A stretch of 64,000 bases of DNA, taken from Mucilaginibacter ginkgonis (GTDB lineage Bacteria > Bacteroidota > Bacteroidia > Sphingobacteriales > Sphingobacteriaceae). The stretch is taken from contig NZ_CP066775.1 in assembly GCF_009754905.2 (NCBI RefSeq), forward strand, positions 3,348,001-3,412,000, written 5' to 3'. Positions 26,736 to 35,725 of the stretch are shown in pieces. Each line of letters starts with the position of its first letter. Position 1 is the first letter of the stretch. The position numbers and the translations under genes are program-made. The notes under the pieces were generated by a model. It was not told the origin of the DNA. It searched no databases and worked only from the letters and a program-made list of their open reading frames with translations.

Positions 26736-27190
26736 GGTTTTATGTGTTTATTTTCTATCGCTATTATTTTATCGAGGCGGCGCTGAAAGCGGCCACCACC
26801 AATGTAAGTTGCTTTAAGATAGGTTTCTATAATGTCCCAGATAAGTGAAGGGCCAATAACCCTGCCGCCAAGGCAAAGCAGGTTCATGTCGTCATGCTCA
26901 ACCCCCTGGTGTGCCGAATACGTTTCTGTAACCAAGGCCGCGCGAACGCCGGGGAGTTTATTAGCCACCACAGAAACGCCTACGCCGCTGCCGCAGATGG
27001 CAATGCCCCGTTTTATTTCGCCCGTGGAAATAGCCTGAGCCAGAGGCAAAACCGCGTCAGGATAATCATCGTCTGCATTATACACAGACGCGCCGTAGTC
27101 TTTCACCTGGTAACCGGCGGCGGTTAACAAAGGCAAAAGTAAGTTCTTTTGCTCAAAACCGGCATGATCTGCAGCTATGCCTATTTCCAT
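26732..27190 (-). CDS. rpiB: Ribose-5-phosphate isomerase B
   Basis: This 152-residue RpiB/LacAB family protein has the N-terminal GIAADHAGFEQKNLLLPLL and the active-site Cys in GIAICGSGVGVSVVANKLPGVRAAL. AHQGVEHDDMNLLCLGGRVIG provides the conserved His and Asn residues. It interconverts ribulose- and ribose-5-phosphate. It lies 4 bp after tkt and overlaps tal by 4 bp. Confidence 0.95.
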   Translation of the reverse strand: MEIGIAADHAGFEQKNLLLPLLTAAGYQVKDYGASVYNADDDYPDAVLPLAQAISTGEIKRGIAICGSGVGVSVVANKLPGVRAALVTETYSAHQGVEHDDMNLLCLGGRVIGPSLIWDIIETYLKATYIGGGRFQRRLDKIIAIENKHIKP

Positions 27191-27194
27191 TTTG

Positions 27195-29207
27195 TTATTT
27201 TTTTAGCAAAGCCTTAGCTGCTTTAATCACATGGTCTGTAGTGAAACCGAAATGTTCCATTACTGCATCGCCGTCGCCTGATTCTCCGAATCGATCGATA
27301 CCGATCGGGGTTCCCTCTTCTGTAACGTACTTGTACCAGGTTAAAGTAACACCGGCCTCTACAGACACGCGTTTTTTAAGGTTTGGCGGCAAAACAGAAT
27401 CGCGGTAAGCCTCATCCTGCTGATCAAATATCTCAAATGACGGCATACTTACCGCGCGGGCTTTAATACCTTCGGCGGCTAACTTTTCCTGTGCTTCCAG
27501 GATCAGGTGTACCTCAGAGCCGGTAGCAATTAGAATTACATCGGGCTGGCCATCGCTGTCCTTTAAAATGTAACCACCTTTCCAAACATTGCTGGCAGGT
27601 GCGTATTTATTCTGGTCTAACACGGGCAACACCTGGCGGGATAAGATCAAAGCAACAGGCCCTTTTAATCTGCTGACAGCTATTTTCCAGGCCTCAACGG
27701 TTTCGTAAGCATCAGCAGGGCGTAGCACGGTTAAGTTTGGTGTTAAACGCAAAGATGATATCTGCTCTATAGGCTGGTGGGTTGGCCCGTCAGAACCTAA
27801 AGCGATACTGTCGTGAGTGAATATATAAGTTACTGGCGCCTTGGTTAAAGCAGCCAGGCGGATCGAACCGCGCATGTAATCTGAGAACGTTAAAAAGGTT
27901 GCACCATAAACTTTAGTGCCGCCATAAGAGGCAATACCATTCATTACCGCACCCATACCATGCTCGCGCACGCCATACCAAAGGTTGCGGCCGCCATAAT
28001 TACCCGGCTGGAACGCGCCGCTGCCGTCTTTACCCGGTGTTTCGTTCGAACTTGCAAGGTCGGCAGAACCACCTAGTAACCATGGAATATTTACGCGTAG
28101 CTGCTCAAGCGCTTTGCCCGATGCCTGGCGGGTTGCTAAAGGTTTAGCCAGGTCAAATGTAGGCATGTCTTTGTCCCAGCCTTCGGGCAATTTGCCGTCT
28201 TCGCTCAGCGCAAATAGCTCAGCTTCGTCAGGATATGCTTTCTTAAATTCTTCGAATTTATTTTTCCATTCTTTATGCAGTTCTTCGCCACGTTTACCAG
28301 CTTCGCTCATGTGCTCCTGCACACCATCGGGAATGAAGAATGTTTTATTAGGGTCCCAGCCAAAGAACTCTTTGGTCTTTTTAACGTTTTCTTCGCCCAA
28401 TGCTGCGCCATGAACCTTATTGGTACCTTCCTGCGGGCTGCCAAAACCGATAACTGTTTTTACGCAGATCAATGACGGTTGGTCAAGCACACCTCTTGCT
28501 GTTTCAATAGCTTCTTTTAACGCATCAAGGTCGTTACCATCGTCTACGGTTAACACATGCCATCCGTAAGCTTTAAATCTTTCAGGAACGTTCTCAGTAA
28601 ATGCTTCACTGGTTGGACCGTCTAAAGAGATAGAGTTATCATCGTATAAATAGACCAAACGGCCAAGTTTCAAGTGGCCTGCAAGTGATGCTGCTTCAGA
28701 AGCAACGCCCTCCATCAGGTCGCCGTCACTTACAATACTGTAAACATAGTGGTCAACAAGGTCGTGCCCTTCTTTATTGTAAGTGGCTGCCAAAAACTGG
28801 GTAGCCATTGCCATACCTACACCGTTGCCAAAACCTTGCCCCAGCGGGCCGGTAGTAACTTCTACGCCAGGTGTCAACGTCGACTCGGGGTGTCCTGCAG
28901 TGCGTGAGCCTAATTGCCTGAACCCTTTAAGATCTTCCATAGAAAGATCATAACCATACATGTGCAGCAAGCTGTACAACAATGCAGAGCCGTGGCCCGC
29001 CGATAGAACAAAGCGATCGCGGTTTGGCCATTTAGGTTCTTTCGGATCAAACCTTAAGAAGTTATTCCATAGCACATAAGCCATTGGCGCGGCACCCAAA
29101 GGTAAGCCGGGGTGGCCTTGATTGGCTTTCTGTACCATATCTATGGACAGCATCCGTAATGTATTTACACTTAACTCTGCAATATTCTTCGAATTGTCGG
29201 TCGACAT
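27195..29207 (-). CDS. tkt: Transketolase
   Basis: The full-length 670-residue enzyme carries the thiamine diphosphate-binding region ([32 protein letters not shown]), the substrate loop [17 protein letters not shown], the pyrimidine domain ([38 protein letters not shown]) and the C-terminal domain. It moves two-carbon ketol units in the non-oxidative branch. It is the first gene of the leftward cluster tkt-rpiB-tal-HAD, and a ~215-bp AT-rich divergent region separates it from the GH88 gene; no clear promoter box was found there. Confidence 0.97.
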   Translation of the reverse strand: MSTDNSKNIAELSVNTLRMLSIDMVQKANQGHPGLPLGAAPMAYVLWNNFLRFDPKEPKWPNRDRFVLSAGHGSALLYSLLHMYGYDLSMEDLKGFRQLGSRTAGHPESTLTPGVEVTTGPLGQGFGNGVGMAMATQFLAATYNKEGHDLVDHYVYSIVSDGDLMEGVASEAASLAGHLKLGRLVYLYDDNSISLDGPTSEAFTENVPERFKAYGWHVLTVDDGNDLDALKEAIETARGVLDQPSLICVKTVIGFGSPQEGTNKVHGAALGEENVKKTKEFFGWDPNKTFFIPDGVQEHMSEAGKRGEELHKEWKNKFEEFKKAYPDEAELFALSEDGKLPEGWDKDMPTFDLAKPLATRQASGKALEQLRVNIPWLLGGSADLASSNETPGKDGSGAFQPGNYGGRNLWYGVREHGMGAVMNGIASYGGTKVYGATFLTFSDYMRGSIRLAALTKAPVTYIFTHDSIALGSDGPTHQPIEQISSLRLTPNLTVLRPADAYETVEAWKIAVSRLKGPVALILSRQVLPVLDQNKYAPASNVWKGGYILKDSDGQPDVILIATGSEVHLILEAQEKLAAEGIKARAVSMPSFEIFDQQDEAYRDSVLPPNLKKRVSVEAGVTLTWYKYVTEEGTPIGIDRFGESGDGDAVMEHFGFTTDHVIKAAKALLKK

Positions 29208-29426
29208 AAAAAAGGGGGATTATGGTAGAATGTTAAAACTTTTTGAAGTGGCTAATTTATACTATTTATATCTATGTTTAACCGCGTAAAATTTATCTTG
29301 TTTTACGGGCTTGTCATTTAAATATAATCACCATAGCGCTTTTAGTACTAGTAATGTGTTTAATTGACGCAATGGCGGTTTGAGACAGCCAACGAGTAAA
29401 AAAGACCAACTGAAAGTGATTTGAAC

Positions 29427-30605
29427 ATGACATTAAAAGTAACTGTTGCGGCTGTATTTTTATTTTTAGCAACGATTGCCTCATCGAATGCGCAGGTAAA
29501 CTACGCAGAGCGTTTTAGGGCCGCCGCCGCCCAGTACAAAGTTTTGATGAGGCGTCTGCCTGCAGAAAGGTTTCCTAAGACTTACTTTGCGGTGAACGAT
29601 AGTTTAGGCACCAGCGACTCGGGTTGGTGGTGCAGTGGTTTTTATCCGGGCACTTTACTGCAGCTTTACCGGGAAACAAAGGATCCGGCAATCCTAACTG
29701 AGGCCAATCGCATGTTAGGGTTGCTTGCCAAAGAGCAATATAATACAGGCACGCACGACCTAGGGTTTATGATGTATTGCAGTTTTGGGAATGCTTTAAA
29801 AATAGATCCTAGGCCCGAATACAAGCAAATATTGATAAACAGTGCAAAATCGCTTGCCAAACGGTTTGACCCAAAGGTGGGCTGCATACGCTCATGGAAC
29901 GGCAAGCCCGGCGATTTTCTGGTGATCATAGATAACATGATGAACCTGGAACTGCTGTTTTGGGCGACAAAGGTTACCGGCGATTCTAGCTTTTATAAAA
30001 TAGCCGTTACCCATGCCAACACAACCATGAAGAACCACTTCCGGCCGGATCATAGCTCATATCATGTGCTGACTTACGATGAGCAAACCGGTGCAGTGAA
30101 GCATAAGGGTACCGCACAGGGTTATGCGGATGAGTCGGCGTGGGCAAGAGGACAGGCTTGGGGTTTATATGGTTATACGGTGATGTATCGCGAAACGCAT
30201 GATCAAAAATACCTCGACCAGGCGAACCATATCGCATCGTTTATTTTAGATAATCCTAATTTACCATCAGACAAAATACTTTACTGGGACTATAACGCGC
30301 CTAACATACCCAATGCTTTGCGTGATGTATCTGCTGCAGCTATAACAGCATCGGCATTGCTGGAATTAAGAAAGTATAACAGTGGGGCAATAGCTCAAAA
30401 ATATCTAAGCAATGCAAAAGCGATATTGAAAACCTTGTCTTCGTCGCCGTACCTGGCACCTGGGGGGACTAATGGCGGGTTTATCCTGCAGCACAGCGTT
30501 GGACACTTGCCCGCCAAAAGCGAAGTTGACGTGCCGCTTACCTATGCAGACTATTACTATATGGAGGCATTGACACGGTTGAAGGGTGTAGAAATAGATC
30601 ATTAA
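29427..30605 (+). CDS. Secreted glycoside hydrolase family 88 protein (unsaturated glucuronyl/rhamnogalacturonyl hydrolase type)
   Basis: ATG 29427 is preferred to a TTG two codons upstream; it gives a signal peptide MTLKVTVAAVFLFLATIASSNA. The mature ~370-residue (alpha/alpha)6 barrel has the GH88 features SDSGWWCSGFYPGTLLQLYR, VIIDNMMNLELLFWA with a catalytic Asp, and ADESAWARGQAWGLYGYTVM with the second Asp. Such enzymes hydrate and release unsaturated uronate ends left by polysaccharide lyases. It stands alone, with no lyase or SusCD pair in the window. Confidence 0.9.
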   Translation: MTLKVTVAAVFLFLATIASSNAQVNYAERFRAAAAQYKVLMRRLPAERFPKTYFAVNDSLGTSDSGWWCSGFYPGTLLQLYRETKDPAILTEANRMLGLLAKEQYNTGTHDLGFMMYCSFGNALKIDPRPEYKQILINSAKSLAKRFDPKVGCIRSWNGKPGDFLVIIDNMMNLELLFWATKVTGDSSFYKIAVTHANTTMKNHFRPDHSSYHVLTYDEQTGAVKHKGTAQGYADESAWARGQAWGLYGYTVMYRETHDQKYLDQANHIASFILDNPNLPSDKILYWDYNAPNIPNALRDVSAAAITASALLELRKYNSGAIAQKYLSNAKAILKTLSSSPYLAPGGTNGGFILQHSVGHLPAKSEVDVPLTYADYYYMEALTRLKGVEIDH

Positions 30606-30678
30606 AGCAATTGCAACGTTCAGATCTGTTTATTGAGGCATGCAAGTGGCGTTAAATCAATTAATAATCCTTTTTACA

Positions 30679-31104
30679 CTATTCGACCGGCTTTGTTATT
30701 TTATTCTCTGCAAGCCTTAAAAGTTTAAGCGCATAAGTAATGTCGTCTTTTTCGCGTAAGTAAAAACTTATCCATCCGGAATTTTTGAATTTATGATGGT
30801 CTTGTATTCTATTGCCAGTCTTTAGTTGTTGTTTCAAGGCGCGATTTAGTAGGATATCGAGCAACCCATTACTATGGATATGCCCTAATTCTTTATCGCC
30901 TTTATTAAACTGTATACCACCATATTTATGTGTGCAAACCGTTACACCATCCCATTCGCTAACCTCTAGCTTAATTTCATCAAGCCAGTCCAAGAGGTGT
31001 GGCTGCGTTATTAATGTATATATCTTTAGCCAGTTATCAAAAAGGATGGCTAAGCCAGGAAAGATTTTTAGGAAACCAAGATGCCGAACTATAAAATTGA
31101 ACAT
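30679..31104 (-). CDS. DUF5519-type (luciferase-domain-like) protein
   Basis: This 141-residue protein resembles the small domain annotated as DUF5519/'luciferase' in many bacteria, with the pattern HKYGGIQFNKGDKELGHIHSNGLLDI, then HHKFKNSGWISFYLREKDDITYALKLLRLA. That annotation does not imply light production. It abuts the preceding membrane/SRPBCC gene with no gap, so both are translated from one mRNA under the GbsR-type regulator. The first 30 residues are hydrophobic (FLKIFPGLAILF) but not a clear signal. The function is unknown. Confidence 0.65.
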   Translation of the reverse strand: MFNFIVRHLGFLKIFPGLAILFDNWLKIYTLITQPHLLDWLDEIKLEVSEWDGVTVCTHKYGGIQFNKGDKELGHIHSNGLLDILLNRALKQQLKTGNRIQDHHKFKNSGWISFYLREKDDITYALKLLRLAENKITKPVE

Positions 31105-32013
31105 TTACTTTGCTTCGCTTAGTTCTTTTATATGTTCCATTACGCGTAAATGCACATTGCGCGTAATGCTTTTTGCCCAAATATCATAATACCAAACAGG
31201 GAAGACGTATAGCTTGTACCAACTGTTGCCAATAAGTGTTGTGGTGTTGTCGCCGTTGTCCTTTAACAAAAATTGGCCACGTAATATGTCTATATGGCCC
31301 ATTATTTCGGGATCACGGGGTTGGTGCGTTACATCGAAGGTAAGTTTTCTGTTAATCTCAAACGTCGAAATTTTTTCATCGAAAGTGTAACCATTGCTAA
31401 AAATACATTTGCGTTTTGCGCCGAGGTAATACCCGTCAACAGTTGATTGAACCGGACTTGGCATCCCAACCTTAAATAGCCAAAAATTATTCTCCTTATT
31501 GATACGTTTGAATGCGACAACATGCGACCAAACTTCGCTCACAGGTGCGTTTATAACCATTGCGTCGGAAACCTCGTTTTGGTAGTCATGCGTTGAACGC
31601 ACATCCATCATATAAATGAAAAGCAGCAGCGATAGTATGCTGAAATTCAAATTATTGTTGTCCCTCTTAAACATATAACGCCCCGCGAAAGTGCCGGCAC
31701 TTATGCAAACCCATATTAACGGTGACACGATAATTAGACAAATAACTCCTTCGCCTAAAAACATGGCACTAAAGGCAATAGCTAGTAGTGTGTTGTAAAA
31801 GCCGGACATCAATAATTGACGGCTGGATAAATTAAGATCACGCCAAAACCACGAGCTTATAATCCCCATGACCAACGGAATGATAATAAACTCTGAAAAG
31901 ATAAGGACACCATTTATGTAGGGTGGCATAAAATGTTTTGTTATGCTGATCACCACCACTGCAAAAAGGTTAGCGAAAACATAACCGTCTGCTCTTGAAT
32001 TTAAAACTTGCAT
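31105..32013 (-). CDS. Membrane protein with C-terminal SRPBCC (START-like) domain
   Basis: The first ~135 residues contain four to five hydrophobic segments (FANLFAVVVISITKHF, VLIFSEFIIIPLVMGII, LLAIAFSAMFLG, VICLIIVSPLIWVCISAG, ILSLLLFIYMM). The C-terminal ~150 residues look like an SRPBCC polyketide-cyclase/START-like fold (AMVINAPVSEVWSHVVAF, KRKCIFSNGYTFDEKISTFE, LKDNGDNTTTLIGNSWYKL), which usually binds a hydrophobic ligand. It lies downstream of the GbsR-type regulator, with an operator-like palindrome in the gap. The ligand and role are unknown. Confidence 0.72.
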   Translation of the reverse strand: MQVLNSRADGYVFANLFAVVVISITKHFMPPYINGVLIFSEFIIIPLVMGIISSWFWRDLNLSSRQLLMSGFYNTLLAIAFSAMFLGEGVICLIIVSPLIWVCISAGTFAGRYMFKRDNNNLNFSILSLLLFIYMMDVRSTHDYQNEVSDAMVINAPVSEVWSHVVAFKRINKENNFWLFKVGMPSPVQSTVDGYYLGAKRKCIFSNGYTFDEKISTFEINRKLTFDVTHQPRDPEIMGHIDILRGQFLLKDNGDNTTTLIGNSWYKLYVFPVWYYDIWAKSITRNVHLRVMEHIKELSEAK

Positions 32014-32042
32014 GTAATAAAGATGTTAGGTAAATATTAAAC

Positions 32043-32060
32043 TTTCAGTAATTCTTGAAA
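32043..32060. promoter_or_regulatory. Operator-like palindrome TTTCA-N8-TGAAA
   Basis: TTTCA at 32043-32047 and TGAAA at 32056-32060 have the same arms and spacing as the site upstream of the regulator gene at 32611-32628. It lies 30 bp upstream of the membrane/SRPBCC gene start, as expected for a site bound by the neighbouring regulator. Confidence 0.5.
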
Positions 32061-32076
32061 GACATCATTAAAAAAG

Positions 32077-32583
32077 TTATTTAAAAACTTTTACAATTGA
32101 GCCCCAAAACCAACTCTCTTCTGCCTTTAGCATTATATCTAGAGTTTTATCGACGTTTTTAGCAAGATTGTTAATGTCAGTCACAGATTTATGAAAGGTT
32201 TTAAATACAGGGTCCTTATTGTCCCCTTTAAGTGTACTTAACTCTCCTAATATTTTAAGAACAGGGTCAAGCTCACGTTTTCGGCGTTCTTTAGCAACCT
32301 GGCGGGCAATTGTCCAGGTGTCTTTATCCGAACAAAAATACTCTTTACGTTCCCCCGGACGCAGTCTTTTCTCTACCAGTCCCCAGCCGATCAAATTCCT
32401 AAGAGTCATATTAGCGTTACCGCGAGATATACTTAGTTCGGCCATTACTCCTTCTGTAGATAATTCGCCGGGTGTTATCAATAGTAAAGCATGTACTTGT
32501 GCCATGGTGCGGTTAATGCCCCATTCAGAGCCTAGCTTACCCCAGGCCTCTATAAATTTATGTTTCGCTTCTGGCAGATCCAT
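32077..32583 (-). CDS. GbsR/MarR-type transcriptional regulator
   Basis: This 168-residue protein has a winged helix-turn-helix of the GbsR branch of MarR regulators: WGINRTMAQVHALLLITPGELSTEGVMAELSISRGNANMTLRNLIGWGLVEK, then the wing RLRPGERKEYF, then a helical dimerisation tail. MarR-type dimers bind palindromes. The repeated TTTCA-N8-TGAAA upstream of this gene and of the next one is the likely site, implying autoregulation. The effector is unknown; GbsR of Bacillus responds to choline, but no choline genes are present here. Confidence 0.87.
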   Translation of the reverse strand: MDLPEAKHKFIEAWGKLGSEWGINRTMAQVHALLLITPGELSTEGVMAELSISRGNANMTLRNLIGWGLVEKRLRPGERKEYFCSDKDTWTIARQVAKERRKRELDPVLKILGELSTLKGDNKDPVFKTFHKSVTDINNLAKNVDKTLDIMLKAEESWFWGSIVKVFK

Positions 32584-32604
32584 GTATAAACCTAATTATC
32601 AAAA

Positions 32605-32628
32605 TTGAACTTTCAAAAAATATTGAAA
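32605..32628. promoter_or_regulatory. Operator-like palindromes upstream of the GbsR-type gene
   Basis: Two overlapping palindromes lie 21-45 bp upstream of the regulator start: TTGAA-CT-TTCAA (32605-32616) and TTTCAA-N6-TTGAAA (32611-32628). The second equals TTTCA-N8-TGAAA, identical in arms and spacing to the site at 32043-32060. Confidence 0.55.
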
Positions 32629-32651
32629 ATTAAATTTATAAATAAGGGTTT

Positions 32652-33035
32652 TTAGGCGGGCAAATGGTTCTTATCATTAACGTTGATCACCTTAAGAAAC
32701 ATCCCCCCAAGCGTATACATCAGCATATCTACCCATGAGAACCCGGTGCCGATAACGGTTTCTGCAAGCCGGTTTCCCTGCAGGCCAAGCGCATTTACAA
32801 TATGAAAGTATTGGGCTGTTTCAATAAGATAGGCAAATAATAAAACGCCGATGAGTGTTGGCACGAGCCGTGTTTTAAAGAACGATCTTACAAAGCAAAA
32901 GATCAATACTACCACAAGGAAATCGCCGAAGTAAGGCCTGATAAACGCGTCGTGTATGTAAAGCGCGATAGCCACCTCGGTAAGGAAGAGCGCTACAGTC
33001 CAGAGGAAATATTTGAGGTTAAATCGAAACATCAT
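32652..33035 (-). CDS. DUF2809 family small membrane protein
   Basis: This 127-residue protein has four predicted helices (YFLWTVALFLTEVAIALYI, FLVVVLIFCFVRSFF, LVPTLIGVLLFAYLIETAQYF, WVDMLMYTLGGMFLKVI) and the DUF2809 signature RPYFGDFLVV followed by ETAQYF and GTGFSWVDML. These VanZ-like proteins sit in the inner membrane and have no assigned function. It starts 17 bp after the TonB-receptor-like gene and is probably the last gene of the GLPGLI operon. Confidence 0.83.
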   Translation of the reverse strand: MMFRFNLKYFLWTVALFLTEVAIALYIHDAFIRPYFGDFLVVVLIFCFVRSFFKTRLVPTLIGVLLFAYLIETAQYFHIVNALGLQGNRLAETVIGTGFSWVDMLMYTLGGMFLKVINVNDKNHLPA

Positions 33036-33052
33036 AGTCTCAGTCGATCAGT

Positions 33053-35725
33053 TTAAAGATTGAACAGCACTTTAGCTAACAAGATTCTTCCGGGTATGGT
33101 ATAAGTGCTTGCCGAATATACGTTGGCCGACAGATAAACGGCCGTGTAGTTTTGCGTATTGAGGAGGTTTTGCGCGGTTACTTCCAGATCGAGCTTAGTT
33201 TTCAGGAAGTGATAGCGCAGACTGGCATCTGCGAACGGATACTTCAGATCATTCGCGCCCGGTTGATGGGTATAATAATAGTCGCCGGAAAGCGATAAAA
33301 ATAAGTTATTCGTTGGGTTGTAGTTTACTGACGCCCTTTGCGTAAGCCGCTGAAATTTGTTGCTGCCCGCCACTGCCGAAGAATTACTTTCTGTGATCAG
33401 ATAATCGGCATGATACGACGTGTTCACCTTCGGGCTGATGCGGGTGTCGGCACCGAAGGACAGCAGCGTTGACCTGGTTGTGTAGGGCAAGATCTGACTG
33501 TTGAGAATTTGGTTGAGCTTTGTGGTTTGATAACTTGCCGCGGCGCTGAATGTAGTTTTCAACCCGAAATCATATTTGCTGATATTGCCGCTAAAATTCC
33601 AGCTGTTGATGTTGTTATCAAACGGCAGCACAATGCGCCGGGTGATATTATTGGTGATAACGCTCGAGGCGATATTGTTGATATTAACATGTGTATAACC
33701 CGCGTTAAGACTAAAGAAAAAAAGTACAATAGCCTTGCGATAGTTAAACCCTACAGACGCGTTTTGGGTTTGCCTTTCGCTCAGATCGGCGTTGTTGGCA
33801 TACAGGCTGCGGTAATTGGTGAGTATGTAACCCCGGTACACGTCCTGGATATTGCCGATATTATTACGAAGCGAATAATTTGCCGTAACAAAATTTTCAA
33901 TCCCGGTCATGTACTTCACAAACAAGGTCGGGCTGAAGTACAGCCTTGTCAGCCGTTCATCCAAATTGTAAAAGCTGTCATTGTAGCTGGTGTTTTGCAG
34001 GCTAAGCGGCAGTGTAATATTGGCTTTAAGTTTCGTACCGGGGAAGTCATAAACCGCTTCAGTGTAAAATTTTTGCCTCGACCAGTTTAAATGGTTCAAT
34101 GCACTGTCTGACAGCAGGTTCACTGAGTTATTTAACTGCGTAACAGAGAGTGCCGAGTTTAATTGTTGGCTTTGTGATGTTATTCCCGCTTTATAGGTCT
34201 GCGTTACCCAATCGCGCGGAATGGCTAAGGATAGATAATTATTGCTGAACCAGGTTGGGATATTGGCCGTTTGGGTAAGCTGATTATAGGCAATATTGTT
34301 ATTAAAGACCGAAGGGTTAAGGTTGGGGTCGATGACGCGGTTTTCCGGTTCCGTGGAGTGGTTAATGTAGCTGTACAGATTTACAATGGTATTGCCCTTT
34401 AAGGTTTGCCGGTAGTCAAACTCATTGCTAAAATTGGTTAGGTTATCGCTCAGTACCTGGTTCACGGGTATGCCGTTGCTCACCAGCGACGAGTAGCCTT
34501 TGTAATGACTATAATCGGCAGAGAAGTTATCATTAAGATAATATTTGCTCTTGTTCATGTTCAGCATAAACTGCGCGTGCAAAATGTCTGGCCGGTTTTT
34601 ATTAACCTGAGTTTCCGAATACCGCACCGTATCATTTGGCAAATAGATCTCGCTCAGCTTGCGATAATCCTGCCGCTGACTGTCGCGGAAATAAGAAATA
34701 TTTGCGCGCAGCTGCACTTCTTTTTTAATGGTGACAAGGTTATTGAGATTAAGCAAACCCGAACGGTTGAGCAGGTAACGGCTTCGCGGCAGGTCGGGAT
34801 CCCCGGCGGTGCCTAAAGACAAAATTGTTCCAGGCCTGTCATTATCTAACCTCGACATGAAAGCCTCCTGGTTATGGGCGATCAGATCGTTGCTTACATC
34901 GATACCCACGTTGTTACCCTTAAAATAATTGATGGCTTTATACTTGTCTTTAAAAGCCATGGCATTAAGGTCTGCATAGTAATTACCGGGCAGCCCCGCG
35001 CCTATGGTTTCCTGACCGACCACCTGCATTTTGGCTTCTTTTTTTATGGTAAGGTTTAGTGCGACATCGTCGCTCACCACTTTATTCTGCAGCATTTTTA
35101 TAGGCTGGTGGTTTTGCATTACCTGCACCTGGTCTACCACACCATGCGGGATGCTGCTGGTGGCGATGTTATACTTATCATCAAGCAGGTTATCGCCGCC
35201 AATGTACAGGTTTGATATAGCCTTACCATTATAGCTTATCTTGCCGTTCTTATCAACGTCTATTCCCGGCAGTTTTTTGATGACATCGCCGATTACGCGG
35301 TCTTGGGGGTTGGTAAAGTCAGACACCTTGTAACTCAATGTATCACCGCTTACACGCAGCCTTGGGTTCTTGTCTTTTATGGTGACTGTTTGCAGCTGGT
35401 GAATGGCTGCAGCCAACTTAAAGTTATAGGCGATCGAAAGGTCCTGCACCTGCCTGGTTTCTTTTTTGAAGCCGACAGATGTTACCTCTAAACGCAAACC
35501 TGTTCTGTCTGCACCCTTCGGAACGGATATTTCAAAATTCCCCTTCTCTGTAGTTGTGGTGTAAGAAAGGATGAGGTTACCCGTATTTTTAAGGCTGATG
35601 GTGGCGTAGGGTACAGGTTTGCCCAAGCTATCCTGCACAGTGCCTTTAACAGTTTGCGCATGGCAAACCATCCCCATCAGCACCCAAAAAATGAGTACAG
35701 CAAGATGTTTTATGATGCAGGTCAT
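33053..35725 (-). CDS. TonB-receptor-like outer-membrane beta-barrel protein with carboxypeptidase-like N-terminal domain
   Basis: The signal peptide (LAVLIFWVLMGMVCHAQ) is followed by a carboxypeptidase-D-like regulatory domain (KGTVQDSLGKPVPYATISLKN), a plug-like region (VIGDVIKKLPGIDVDKNGKISY, SNLYIGGDNLLDDKYN) and ~600 residues of outer-membrane beta-strands of the OMP_b-brl_3 type. The 890 residues end ...GRILLAKVLFNL. It overlaps the GLPGLI gene by 4 bp. This pair recurs across Bacteroidota. It may transport or dock a ligand handled by the GLPGLI protein; the substrate is unknown. Confidence 0.87.
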   Translation of the reverse strand: MTCIIKHLAVLIFWVLMGMVCHAQTVKGTVQDSLGKPVPYATISLKNTGNLILSYTTTTEKGNFEISVPKGADRTGLRLEVTSVGFKKETRQVQDLSIAYNFKLAAAIHQLQTVTIKDKNPRLRVSGDTLSYKVSDFTNPQDRVIGDVIKKLPGIDVDKNGKISYNGKAISNLYIGGDNLLDDKYNIATSSIPHGVVDQVQVMQNHQPIKMLQNKVVSDDVALNLTIKKEAKMQVVGQETIGAGLPGNYYADLNAMAFKDKYKAINYFKGNNVGIDVSNDLIAHNQEAFMSRLDNDRPGTILSLGTAGDPDLPRSRYLLNRSGLLNLNNLVTIKKEVQLRANISYFRDSQRQDYRKLSEIYLPNDTVRYSETQVNKNRPDILHAQFMLNMNKSKYYLNDNFSADYSHYKGYSSLVSNGIPVNQVLSDNLTNFSNEFDYRQTLKGNTIVNLYSYINHSTEPENRVIDPNLNPSVFNNNIAYNQLTQTANIPTWFSNNYLSLAIPRDWVTQTYKAGITSQSQQLNSALSVTQLNNSVNLLSDSALNHLNWSRQKFYTEAVYDFPGTKLKANITLPLSLQNTSYNDSFYNLDERLTRLYFSPTLFVKYMTGIENFVTANYSLRNNIGNIQDVYRGYILTNYRSLYANNADLSERQTQNASVGFNYRKAIVLFFFSLNAGYTHVNINNIASSVITNNITRRIVLPFDNNINSWNFSGNISKYDFGLKTTFSAAASYQTTKLNQILNSQILPYTTRSTLLSFGADTRISPKVNTSYHADYLITESNSSAVAGSNKFQRLTQRASVNYNPTNNLFLSLSGDYYYTHQPGANDLKYPFADASLRYHFLKTKLDLEVTAQNLLNTQNYTAVYLSANVYSASTYTIPGRILLAKVLFNL

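Noticed and set aside
30679..31104. Bioluminescence gene, from the 'luciferase' label of the family
   Set aside because: The name comes from a weak domain annotation; no lux genes or aldehyde/flavin enzymes are in the operon.
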